A stretch of 9,576 nt of DNA from Methanobacteriota archaeon (GCA_018662715.1 JABJFP010000133.1:1-9576); one strand, 5' to 3'. Numbered from the stretch's first letter, positions 1-7,401 are shown. The notes: generated from the letters alone by a model not told the origin. Translations and numbers: made by a program.

Positions 1-911
1 CCAGGGACCTTTTCACCGTATTGAGGGTCCATGAAGCTGAGCGTAGGGATGCCTAATGCGTCAGGATGTTGATGGTCGTCGCCTACATATGCAGTGATAT
101 TGTATTGCATGGTTCCGTCCCCGTTTTCTCCCGTGCAAGAGGTCGTGCCATTGACCATGCCGAGGGCTCCACCAAGAGTCTGTGCGCGGGATTTCAACGT
201 AGAATTCCCGATGTAGATACTTTGGAGTTGCAGGTCACGGTCCCCAACCATGTCCAACAAGACGAACGATTCCATGGTGTCAATTTCATCGTCGGATAAA
301 TTATCTGCCCAAGCTTCAGCGCCCAAGGTATAGTTGTCGTTTTGGTCTTCAGCGTCATTCCAAAACAGAGTGATGTCTTGGGTGAGGTTCATCGCAGGAA
401 TGATCCGAGCGAGTTCAATCAAGATTGCAGCTCCACTTGCAGCATCATTTGCTCCAGGGACCGGTAAGGATTGATTTGAGACATTCAAGTCCTTGTCCGC
501 AACATTTCGGCTGTCGTAATGAGCAGAGATTACAATTCTCCCTCGTTCTTCATCACCTGTTCCGTTCAATGTTCCAAAGAGATTCGTGAGGTTCATCCCA
601 TGGCTCACATGCTGTTGGGTGTGGACTTCCCAACCCCAAGCAGTAATATTTTCCTCCACTGCTGCTCGGAAATGAGCGGAAGGCTCTGAGCCAGGGATGC
701 GATCTCCAAGCGAAACTTGCCACCCAACGGAGTTATTTGCGTTCGTACCATTGAATACTAGATCTTCAGATATGTCGCACAGTGCAGGTTGTCCATCTTC
801 TCCGCCCCATTGGTTTTCATTTTGGGACGAAACCGACGCACTGAGGGTCATCAGTGCTAGGACCAAGCACAGCCATGTTCCCGTTGCTCTCGGCGAGGAT
901 CTACTCGTCAT
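1..911 (-). CDS. Secreted M28-family zinc metalloenzyme, glutaminyl-cyclase-like (3' end outside window)
   Basis: The first 303 residues are visible. Residues about 11-29 form a hydrophobic signal peptide, so the enzyme probably acts outside the cell. The M28 core follows in order: AHYDSR at 130-135, PGANDAASGA at 152-161 (metal ligand D156), FWNDAED at 183-189 (general base E188, metal ligand D189), LLDMVGD at 218-224 (D220) and DDH at 278-280 (H280), followed by GIP. The family contains aminopeptidases and glutaminyl-peptide cyclotransferases, which turn N-terminal Gln into pyroglutamate on secreted proteins. The DAED and DDH motifs recall the cyclotransferase branch, but all ligands of a two-zinc aminopeptidase are also present, so the reaction is not settled. 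The C-terminal part is missing. The ATG at 911 is the first start after the promoter-like box and directly precedes the signal peptide. The gene diverges from the large metalloprotease gene starting at 999. Confidence 0.85.
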   Translation of the reverse strand, partial: MTSRSSPRATGTWLCLVLALMTLSASVSSQNENQWGGEDGQPALCDISEDLVFNGTNANNSVGWQVSLGDRIPGSEPSAHFRAAVEENITAWGWEVHTQQHVSHGMNLTNLFGTLNGTGDEERGRIVISAHYDSRNVADKDLNVSNQSLPVPGANDAASGAAILIELARIIPAMNLTQDITLFWNDAEDQNDNYTLGAEAWADNLSDDEIDTMESFVLLDMVGDRDLQLQSIYIGNSTLKSRAQTLGGALGMVNGTTSCTGENGDGTMQYNITAYVGDDHQHPDALGIPTLSFMDPQYGEKVP

Positions 912-930
912 ATTGATGCCTTGACCACGG

Positions 931-941
931 ACTCTTAAATA
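931..941 (-). promoter_or_regulatory. TATA-like box of the M28 gene, probably giving a leaderless mRNA
   Basis: Read on the minus strand this is TATTTAAGAGT. The TTAAGA core (933-938) lies 21 nt upstream of the ATG at 911, so its centre is about 25 nt from the start codon. That is the usual archaeal TATA-to-transcription-start distance, so transcription would begin at or next to the ATG. No Shine-Dalgarno sequence is seen before the ATG, which agrees with a leaderless mRNA. Read on the plus strand, the same bases (CTTAAATA, 934-941) could serve the divergent gene, with a leader of roughly 35 nt. Confidence 0.5.
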
Positions 942-964
942 CCTCCTTTCAAGTGGCTAAATTG

Positions 965-984
965 TGAATCGGTCCTGCGATTCA
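965..984. repeat. 7-bp inverted repeat in the divergent promoter region
   Basis: TGAATCG (965-971) and CGATTCA (978-984) are perfect reverse complements separated by 6 nt. The repeat lies between the shared TATA-like box and the start codon at 999. If the plus-strand transcript starts near 963, it would form a hairpin at the very 5' end of the mRNA; otherwise it could be an operator. Both roles are inference, and a 7-bp repeat can arise by chance. Confidence 0.35.
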
Positions 985-998
985 TAAACGTGATTTTT

Positions 999-3900
999 AT
1001 GTCGGAACGACGCTCCACTCCCGCCCTCGTATTCGTTGCTCTTCTGCTCATCACAAGCATGGGCCCAATTGCGATTACTGCCATGGCGGATTCAACAGAG
1101 GATCCGGCTGTTTCACCTCCGTCACAATCGAGCGGTGAAATCATTGGCGATCTTGAGGATTTCAACCCCAGTGAAGGAAGTGAGTATCTGTTTATTCACG
1201 AAGACCAGCCTGTTGTTTCGGCTACACAATTCATGCGACAGGCATGGATTGACGCCGGTCGGCCTGGCGTGGACGACATGGTCGTTGACACGACCAGTGG
1301 GCGAACCGCAGCGCGCGCATGCACTCCACGAACTGTAGGAGATACACTTACCGTCTCAATTTCGGGCGGTCAAATTGATGCCTATGTCGCCAAAACTACG
1401 AACAGCGTAGCATTCATCGTACAAAGCGGACGGACATTATCCTCCACAGTCCTCAACAACCTTGCTAGCACATGGGACACGACCATCTATCCAACCATGA
1501 CCACTTATTACGGCAAGGATTACCAAGACGGCCGAGGACTTGCGCCTCCAGATGTAGACAACAACTGCCAAGTTCAGATTATCATCTATGATATTGACGG
1601 GGCTTACAACACAGGCGGATATTTCGCCCCCTCATTCTCTAGCTCCAGCGAATCTCTCTATGTGGATTACGCCGACATCACACTTGCTTGGGGTAAATCG
1701 ATTCTTGCCCACGAACTTGAACACCTGCTTCACAATGCTTTGGACCCTTACGAAAACTTGTGGATTGACGAAGGAAATGCCGATGTTGCGATTTACCTCT
1801 GTTTCGGAGCAGATTCAACCCTAACAGGGCACGTCAATGCTTGGACTGCAAATCCTGAGCAATCTGTTCGTTGGTGGAATCAACGAATTGCAGATTACGG
1901 TGCGGGATACATGTTTACGATGTACCTTGCAGAACATCTTGGTGGCGGGCCTGCCGTTCGCCAACTCGTTCAAGATTCTGCAACCGGGGGTCAAGGCGTT
2001 GAGAACCTCGCCCTATCTCCGCAATCAGGTCCGGTTGGTGCTGTTGGTACGACAATGAGTCAAATTTTTGCAAACTTCAGCATCGCTGCGACTCTTGACT
2101 CGGACCAAGGAATCTACGGCTATCCCAACTTGGATTTGAACGCTATATGCTCCGGAGGTCTCTTTTGCCGAGCTCAACCCACCGAAATTAACAGCGATTG
2201 GAGTACACCATGGTCCTCTACAGGAAATACCCTCGAAGGATGGGGAATGCGTTCGTTCAAATTCACGCCTGGCGGGGCATCTCCTGCTCCGTTAACACTG
2301 CGTCTTACTGCAGACGTATCGCAATTTAACGGCGTTGTTGTTTCCAAGGCCACCTCGGATGGTCTCTGGTCTGTCACAGATCTTAATTTCAACAACAGGG
2401 TCGCAACAGGTCTTATTCCCGGATTTGGTAATCTCACCGATGAGGTTTGGGTTATCACTTGGTATGAGAGTACGATTGCAGACTGTGACTACACTTCCTG
2501 CGGCCCCTCTTATCCAACAGGAACTGTTGACGTAGAGGCTGCCCGAATCACTTCTCCAGCTACTCTCTCCTTGAACACGACCACTCTCGGGGACCGTGAT
2601 GGAGACGGAAGTGATGATACAGTACAGATTGATTACGGCGTGTTATCAAATGCGTTCTTTGAGGATTTGGATGTTGAAATCACAGTGTCGGACAGTTCTG
2701 GAGCGCTCGTTGATATGACGACCGACAGGATTGCTGCAGGTGGTGGTTCCATCGTTGATAGTAGTGTTTACTTCACCGCTCCACTCAATGGAATGTACTC
2801 CTTTTCAATGGTCATGAAAGACATGCTTGGCTCTGTAGTTGATACCTTGCAAACCTCGCCACAATCACTCAACAACATGCAGCCAGTTGCTAACGGGACC
2901 CTTTCTCTTACCGATGTTCAGACTTGGGAGAACCTCCAATTCCAAGGCGATGGTTTTGATGCATGGGGCCTCTCATTAGACAACAATACTCTACCCTATC
3001 TTGACGCTCCAATAGCCTATGCTTGGGACTTCGGAGATAATGTGACCTCGAATCTGAAATCACCGCTGCGCTCCTATGCAAGCGTTGGTTCGTTTAACGC
3101 TACACTGCGGGTCATGGACCAAGGTGGCAGTTGGTCTGAAACCGAAATACATCCAGTCAACGTAACCGATTCAACAGACCCTTTCCCTGTGATCACCGTC
3201 AACAATATCGTGATTGAGGATGAAATCTCCCTTCTAACAAATCAAAGAATTTTGTTTTCCGCAGGACGCACGACCGATAACGTTCCTTTGGACTATCTCG
3301 ATTTCCATTGGGATTGGGGTGACGGGACCAGTGACTCCGGTCTAGGGGTTTATTCTCAACAACATGAATGGGGCGATATTGAAGGTGAAAACATCACTTA
3401 CGACCTCATTCTCACCGTTTTTGACGGCAATAATAACGGAACGAAAATAATCAAGGTGAACATCAACAACCGTCTTCCCGTCCAAATTTATTCAGAGACG
3501 ATGATGACCATGACCTACACGAATCTTGTTATGCCAGACGTCTTTATTGACGATGATGGAACGATTGAAGCGTACGATTGGACCTTCACAGATGGAGTGC
3601 GCATCGCTCCGGGTATTCCTCAACGTGGTGACGATTACTCGACCGTTTCCAGCAGCCTATCAAATCCAATCGTTTCATGGGATGTTCCTGGTAACAAGAC
3701 CTTGATGCTCACCGTTACTGACGATGACGGAAGTGAAATGACCACAATGCTCAATGTGATTGTTTTGAATCAACTTCCGGTTGCTTCATTTGATGTCATT
3801 ACCTCCTCCACTCTTGGCTCTCAATCTATTGATTTCAGAGAACAAGACGGTGAAGTGGATGAACCCTACACCTTTGACGGACGGGACAGCACTGACCCGG

Positions 3901-5201
3901 ACGGCACTGTCGGGGACTCAACCGATTTAGTTTACAATTGGACGTTTTCTGACGGAACTTTCGGAGAGCGCCCTCAAGTAACTCACGCCTTCACTGAACC
4001 TGGTATCCACTCAGTAACGCTCGTTGTCATCGATGAGCGTGGTGAGAGCAGTTTCCCAAGAACGATGACCGTGCGAATCATCAATCCTCTTCCGATTATT
4101 CAAGTTCGGATCCTCGACGGTTGGATTGACGACCAGAAAATCACTTCTTCAACTTCCTTCCCTGAAGGAAGTGTCCCTGATGGATGGTCTCACACCTTTA
4201 ACGAGGAGGACCACGTTGTGACTGCTCCTGGAGATATGCTGTATTTTGACTCAGCAGGCACCCGTGACGGCGACCGCCGCTTTGAAGGCCGCTATGTTCC
4301 CTTTGAGGCAGCCTCGCCCGACTGGAACGGTTTGGTGCAGTACACCTGGGATTTTGGAGATGCAACGCCGCTTGAGCACGATGCAAGTCCTTGGCACGCT
4401 TACATTTTGCCGGGGACCTACCATGTTACGCTCACGGTACGGGATGCGTTTGGAACTGGAGATGTAACTCGCATGACCTTTACCGTCGTTGTGAATTCAC
4501 CTCCGGAGATTTACGAAATTTTCACTCCTGAGGAAATCATCGCAGGGGATTCTTACAGTTTCAATGCAAATGTATCAAACATGCAAGAAGATATGGAACT
4601 TGAAATCTATCGTGACTTGGACGTTGAAGACGGCTCAATTTACGAGCGGGATGAGCGTATTCAAACAGAGCTCGTTGTTCGTTGGGACTTTGACCTTGAA
4701 CTTGATGAAAACGAGAACGGAAATGCCGGTGACGATTGGGTTGACCCCACTGCTGGGTACAAAATTCGTGCCAGCCATTCGTGGGAGTTTACTGGATATT
4801 ATGACCTCAAGGTAGAGGTTTGCGATGGCCTTGGCCAGTGTAAATCCATGACGAAAGAGGTAGAAGTCGTGCCCGAACCCGAAGGCCCCCCCTCCCTTTC
4901 CGACTTTACGGCAGATGAATGGAAATCCTGGGTCGCTGACGCAGGTTCTGAATTGGCTACCTTCATTGGACTCATCGCAGTTGCGTTGATTCTTGGCTGG
5001 CTGGTGATGCGTGAGCCAAGTTCTCTTGAGGAAGAAGCTAAGGAAGCCGCCGAGACCTATTCGGATGTAGAAATGGTCGAGTCCCAGGGTGGACTCCTAG
5101 GGATGGACCATCACCTGCCGCCACCAGCACCTAAAATCCTATCAAAAGATGAGCGACGAAGCGATGACAGCGGTTACATCCGTCCACTTCGTCGTCGTTG
5201 A
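999..5201 (+). CDS. Large membrane-anchored surface metalloprotease with HEXXH domain and six PKD-like repeats
   Basis: The product is 1400 residues. Residues about 6-30 form a signal peptide. The catalytic region carries HELEH at 238-242 and, 15 residues on, E258 in WIDEG. This zinc-binding layout, with PDVDNN and a GYF segment upstream, resembles M30/M6-like secreted peptidases. DRDGDGSDD at 532-540 looks like a calcium-binding loop. Six PKD-like beta-sandwich repeats follow at about 626-724, 730-824, 825-925, 926-1030, 1031-1168 and 1172-1292, with core motifs WDFGD 676, WDWGDG 771, WTFTDG 861, WTFSDG 981, WDFGD 1117 and a diverged WDFDL 1229. A membrane span lies at about 1319-1338, followed by a charged 62-residue tail ending RPLRRR. 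Several cysteines may form disulfides. The protein is therefore likely anchored with its protease outside, working on extracellular protein. An in-frame GTG at 990 is possible, but ATG at 999 gives a cleaner signal peptide. Substrate unknown. Confidence 0.88.
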   Translation: MSERRSTPALVFVALLLITSMGPIAITAMADSTEDPAVSPPSQSSGEIIGDLEDFNPSEGSEYLFIHEDQPVVSATQFMRQAWIDAGRPGVDDMVVDTTSGRTAARACTPRTVGDTLTVSISGGQIDAYVAKTTNSVAFIVQSGRTLSSTVLNNLASTWDTTIYPTMTTYYGKDYQDGRGLAPPDVDNNCQVQIIIYDIDGAYNTGGYFAPSFSSSSESLYVDYADITLAWGKSILAHELEHLLHNALDPYENLWIDEGNADVAIYLCFGADSTLTGHVNAWTANPEQSVRWWNQRIADYGAGYMFTMYLAEHLGGGPAVRQLVQDSATGGQGVENLALSPQSGPVGAVGTTMSQIFANFSIAATLDSDQGIYGYPNLDLNAICSGGLFCRAQPTEINSDWSTPWSSTGNTLEGWGMRSFKFTPGGASPAPLTLRLTADVSQFNGVVVSKATSDGLWSVTDLNFNNRVATGLIPGFGNLTDEVWVITWYESTIADCDYTSCGPSYPTGTVDVEAARITSPATLSLNTTTLGDRDGDGSDDTVQIDYGVLSNAFFEDLDVEITVSDSSGALVDMTTDRIAAGGGSIVDSSVYFTAPLNGMYSFSMVMKDMLGSVVDTLQTSPQSLNNMQPVANGTLSLTDVQTWENLQFQGDGFDAWGLSLDNNTLPYLDAPIAYAWDFGDNVTSNLKSPLRSYASVGSFNATLRVMDQGGSWSETEIHPVNVTDSTDPFPVITVNNIVIEDEISLLTNQRILFSAGRTTDNVPLDYLDFHWDWGDGTSDSGLGVYSQQHEWGDIEGENITYDLILTVFDGNNNGTKIIKVNINNRLPVQIYSETMMTMTYTNLVMPDVFIDDDGTIEAYDWTFTDGVRIAPGIPQRGDDYSTVSSSLSNPIVSWDVPGNKTLMLTVTDDDGSEMTTMLNVIVLNQLPVASFDVITSSTLGSQSIDFREQDGEVDEPYTFDGRDSTDPDGTVGDSTDLVYNWTFSDGTFGERPQVTHAFTEPGIHSVTLVVIDERGESSFPRTMTVRIINPLPIIQVRILDGWIDDQKITSSTSFPEGSVPDGWSHTFNEEDHVVTAPGDMLYFDSAGTRDGDRRFEGRYVPFEAASPDWNGLVQYTWDFGDATPLEHDASPWHAYILPGTYHVTLTVRDAFGTGDVTRMTFTVVVNSPPEIYEIFTPEEIIAGDSYSFNANVSNMQEDMELEIYRDLDVEDGSIYERDERIQTELVVRWDFDLELDENENGNAGDDWVDPTAGYKIRASHSWEFTGYYDLKVEVCDGLGQCKSMTKEVEVVPEPEGPPSLSDFTADEWKSWVADAGSELATFIGLIAVALILGWLVMREPSSLEEEAKEAAETYSDVEMVESQGGLLGMDHHLPPPAPKILSKDERRSDDSGYIRPLRRR

Positions 5202-5239
5202 GCCGGCATGACCTAAAACCTCCGAGGTACAAAAGAGAA

Positions 5240-5245
5240 CGGTGG
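5240..5245 (+). promoter_or_regulatory. Possible ribosome binding site for the 5250 gene
   Basis: GGTGGA lies 4 nt upstream of the ATG at 5250 and partly matches the archaeal consensus. There is no convincing TATA-like box in the 48-bp gap after the protease gene. Translation from a shared mRNA is therefore the simpler reading. Confidence 0.4.
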
Positions 5246-5249
5246 AGCA

Positions 5250-6269
5250 ATGCGAGTTAGCACATTTCTTGTTTCTCTTTTACTCCTTTTCCCCTTGATT
5301 TCAAGTGGCTCACCTCTTCAATTTGAGGCTCAGGCAGCAACCAACTGTACGGGTGAGATTCAACCCATTGTCTGGAATGAAACCGTTGAACGGCAAGCCC
5401 TTGTCCCTTTCAATGGGTATGGTGGTTGGGAATTCGATGAGATGAGGGATGGTGGTGAAATGGCCTCGGACGGACAGGAAAAAGAATTCGGGGATGACAT
5501 TGACCCAGATTTACATCCCGAAGAAAGTTGGATGTACAATCCCATGTGGCCTCTTCCTGTGCTCGAGCCGTTGTCAACGGATCATTACACCACACTTCTT
5601 GTTGGGAATGACAGTGCAGGAGTACTTCGTTTCAATCTTTCAAGTCAGCATAGAACAACATTTTGCATAACACTGCAAACTGTTGTTGACAACACGTCAT
5701 CTCCTGCAGTAGCGGACGTCTATCTTTTGACAACCTCGCAATATGAGATGTACCAGGAATCCTATCGCAGTAACCATTTCTACTCGTGGATGGGTGAAGT
5801 TGAAGAGGTATTGAGTGACCTTTCTCCGGAATGGAGGAGTTTCAATCCAGCTGGCTGGAATACGTATCGTGATGTTCATCAATACGAAAATACCGATGAA
5901 GTGACCTTTTCTGTTTCTTTGGATGGCCCTGAAGTTTATGATTCTCTTTTCGATTCAGATTCTTATCAGGACTTCTATCTGGTGATTGATACGTGGGATA
6001 ATTCCCACGACCGTGATGCTGACCCGCTTGATGAAGTCGTGGTTGCTGATGTGACCGTGATTACGGAAGAGCGAACATTTGTTCTCCCACCATGGACCGT
6101 ACCATTGCTATTCTTTGCAATGATTGCGGCTCTCGTTGTTGTTCCTTTCATTCTCAACAGCCGATACATGAATGCAGGCAACGACGGAGAGAGTGGTACT
6201 GCTTCAATGGAAACCGTACCGATGCTTGAACAGATGCCGGTTGACAGCGTGCCGCCGCCATCGGAATAA
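5250..6269 (+). CDS. Unrecognised secreted protein with C-terminal membrane anchor
   Basis: I do not recognise this 339-residue protein. Residues about 4-28 form a signal peptide, with AQA near the likely cleavage site. The ectodomain (about 30-280) is acidic and rich in aromatic residues, and its cysteines C33 and C139 could pair. Two similar beta-strand segments, ADVYLL at 155-160 and DFYLVID at 241-247, hint at a beta-sandwich fold or internal duplication. PPWTVP leads into one membrane span (about 283-302). A 37-residue cytosolic tail follows, ending in VPPPSE. The topology copies that of the protease 48 bp upstream, so the two are likely co-transcribed, and this protein could be a partner, chaperone or substrate-binding subunit. 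That role is inference from position only. No catalytic motif is visible. The stop codon lies 3 bp from the convergent aroD stop, so no separate terminator fits between them. Confidence 0.8.
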   Translation: MRVSTFLVSLLLLFPLISSGSPLQFEAQAATNCTGEIQPIVWNETVERQALVPFNGYGGWEFDEMRDGGEMASDGQEKEFGDDIDPDLHPEESWMYNPMWPLPVLEPLSTDHYTTLLVGNDSAGVLRFNLSSQHRTTFCITLQTVVDNTSSPAVADVYLLTTSQYEMYQESYRSNHFYSWMGEVEEVLSDLSPEWRSFNPAGWNTYRDVHQYENTDEVTFSVSLDGPEVYDSLFDSDSYQDFYLVIDTWDNSHDRDADPLDEVVVADVTVITEERTFVLPPWTVPLLFFAMIAALVVVPFILNSRYMNAGNDGESGTASMETVPMLEQMPVDSVPPPSE

Positions 6270-6272
6270 GGC

Positions 6273-7070
6273 TCAGTATTCCATGAGGGTCCAAGCACTC
6301 TTGAGGTCCTTGATATTCACAAGGCCTTTGTTTGAGAGTTTGAATTCACTGCGCAAGGTTGCATAGACCAGTGATTGTCCGAGTACAGGTGCATGGAGTC
6401 GAGCCCAATCTCCGCCGTTTCCGAGGGCCATCATTGAGAAATTATGCTTTGAACCACGCAGTTCATGACATGCTTCAACGATTTGAAGAGCATCTTGGTG
6501 GTCGTTTACGGTCCCGCAGAACTTGAACATCTCGCCTTCAATGGAATGAGTTTCAACGAGTTCAATGAGTTCAGATGCGCTTGGGGTGGATTCAATGTTG
6601 TGCATGGAGGAAACGATACCAACTTTGGCGGCGGAGGCCATATCCAAAATCTCCTTTCGTTGCCCTTCCTCAATCGATAACTCAACATCAATGGTGGTGA
6701 CGCCAGATTCAATGGCCTTCTTCATGATTGCAAGTCGTTCATCTTCGGTTCCGGGGAAGTGTCCACCTTCATTGAGGGGGCGGACGGTGAAGATGACTGG
6801 GAGTGGGATGCTTTCTTTGAGGGATGTGATTGAATCGTCAGCATTGACCTCTGTGGCCTCAAGGACGTGCCACTGGTCTTCCGGTGGTAGTACGTGTCGG
6901 CTTTCCCCGTTCTCGTCCTCCACGGGCTCGTGAGCGGGTTTCTTGAGGTAAAGGCGGTCAAAGCGCACCTCAACCATATCGGCGCCAGCAATGTTTGCTC
7001 GGGCGGCTTCATCAGCCATTTCTTTGACGGTTGTTCCTTCAAGGGACACACAGATGTTAGGGCCAGTCAT
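6273..7070 (-). CDS. aroD: 3-dehydroquinate dehydratase, class I
   Basis: The 265-residue product should convert 3-dehydroquinate to 3-dehydroshikimate, the third step of the shikimate pathway, in the cytosol through a lysine Schiff base. Class I hallmarks are visible in order: E34 and R36 in VEVRFD, TVRP with R97 then EGG at 101-103, IDVEL at 127-131, the general-base histidine H157 in SSMHN before TP, the Schiff-base lysine K183 in MFKFCG, and R224 in the segment GDWARL. Two things are odd. The spacing R36-R97 is about 27 residues longer than I recall for the E. coli enzyme, owing to an acidic, proline-containing insert at about 45-74. The usual GQ that binds the substrate carboxylate reads G249-L250. 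The ATG at 7070 has a weak AGGT very close by and a TATA-like box 22 nt upstream. The gene stands alone, with no other shikimate gene visible. Confidence 0.9.
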   Translation of the reverse strand: MTGPNICVSLEGTTVKEMADEAARANIAGADMVEVRFDRLYLKKPAHEPVEDENGESRHVLPPEDQWHVLEATEVNADDSITSLKESIPLPVIFTVRPLNEGGHFPGTEDERLAIMKKAIESGVTTIDVELSIEEGQRKEILDMASAAKVGIVSSMHNIESTPSASELIELVETHSIEGEMFKFCGTVNDHQDALQIVEACHELRGSKHNFSMMALGNGGDWARLHAPVLGQSLVYATLRSEFKLSNKGLVNIKDLKSAWTLMEY

Positions 7071-7090
7071 GACCTGCCCACTTGTGTCCT

Positions 7091-7099
7091 CTTCTTAAC
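7091..7099 (-). promoter_or_regulatory. TATA-like box of aroD
   Basis: On the minus strand the region reads GTTAAGAAG. The TTAAGA core (7093-7098) lies 22 nt upstream of the aroD ATG, nearly the same offset as the TTAAGA before the M28 gene (21 nt). The transcript would start at or beside the ATG, so aroD may be leaderless. Confidence 0.45.
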
Positions 7100-7106
7100 G
7101 CTCACG

Positions 7107-7125
7107 CCGCTCGCCTTCCGAGCGG
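7107..7125. repeat. GC-rich inverted repeat upstream of aroD
   Basis: CCGCTCG (7107-7113) and CGAGCGG (7119-7125) pair perfectly over 7 bp, with loop CCTTC. No T-run follows on either strand, so it is not a typical terminator. It lies just upstream of the aroD TATA-like box, where a regulator might bind; that role is inference. Confidence 0.4.
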
Positions 7126-7224
7126 GATGTATTCAATTCGGAAAGTTCGATGCATTTTTCATGTCGTTTTGAAGAATGAAATTCATCGTGATTTCAGTAC
7201 CTTGCCGGCGAAGTTTATCGTCGT

Positions 7225-7250
7225 TCAATGCCATGTTTTGGAGGCATTGA
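7225..7250. repeat. 8-bp inverted repeat in the aroD-gyrB gap
   Basis: TCAATGCC (7225-7232) and GGCATTGA (7243-7250) are perfect reverse complements around a 10-nt loop. They could form a hairpin in a transcript or a two-half-site operator. No T-run follows. Function unknown. Confidence 0.4.
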
Positions 7251-7258
7251 TAGGGGTA

Positions 7259-7268
7259 TGTTTAAACA
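7259..7268. repeat. 10-bp palindrome TGTTTAAACA
   Basis: This is a perfect palindrome with a TTTAAA centre. It could be a TATA box usable in either direction or a binding site for a dimeric regulator. On the plus strand it would place a transcription start near 7290, about 115 nt ahead of gyrB. Confidence 0.35.
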
Positions 7269-7300
7269 CCGTGGAGGGAATTAGAAATTGAATGGGGGGG

Positions 7301-7349
7301 AGTGAAAAAACTCATGACGAAATCGGGCCGCAGCCCACTTTTTTTCATT
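7301..7349 (+). terminator. Terminator-like stem with T-run upstream of gyrB
   Basis: GGGC (7325-7328) and GCCC (7333-7336) form a short GC stem with a 4-nt loop, followed within 2 nt by seven T (7339-7345). An outer arm, AGTGAAAAAA (7301-7310), can also pair with 7340-7349 with one G-U wobble. A T-run alone can end archaeal transcription, so this could stop a transcript entering from upstream, just before the gyrB promoter. The GC stem is short, so confidence is low. Confidence 0.3.
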
Positions 7350-7358
7350 GAATATTTC
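7349..7358 (+). promoter_or_regulatory. TATA-like box of gyrB
   Basis: TGAATATTTC is the most A/T-rich box in a fitting position. A start about 25 nt downstream, near 7380, would leave a leader of about 30 nt containing the ribosome binding site. The call rests on position and base composition only. Confidence 0.35.
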
Positions 7359-7401
7359 ACTCTCGTAAACTGCACGAAAACCTGCAATCTCTTTCCCAAC
7401 C

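Noticed and set aside
66..299. A 77-codon plus-strand frame, and another at 697-924
   Set aside because: Both lie antisense to the M28 gene, whose motifs run through these regions. They are shadows.
990..998. GTG at 990 as start of the protease gene
   Set aside because: It adds only three residues. ATG at 999 gives a standard signal peptide, and neither start has a ribosome binding site.
5218..5228. ACCTCCGAGGT dyad between the protease gene and its neighbour
   Set aside because: The half-sites are 5 bp with a one-base centre, too tight for a stable hairpin and lacking a T-run. It is probably chance.
948..5310. Shared 12-mer TTTCAAGTGGCT at 948-959 and 5299-5310
   Set aside because: A few 12-base duplicates are expected by chance in a window of this size, and the flanks do not match.
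6565..6933. A 122-codon open frame on the plus strand opposite aroD
   Set aside because: It is antisense to a well-supported gene with intact catalytic motifs, and its translation shows no domain.
7175..7187. ATGAAATTCAT near-palindrome
   Set aside because: Five-base arms in an A/T-rich segment are expected by chance.
7082..7291. A 69-codon plus-strand frame in the aroD-gyrB gap
   Set aside because: No ribosome binding site, signal or domain is visible, and it runs through two inverted repeats. I treat the region as noncoding.
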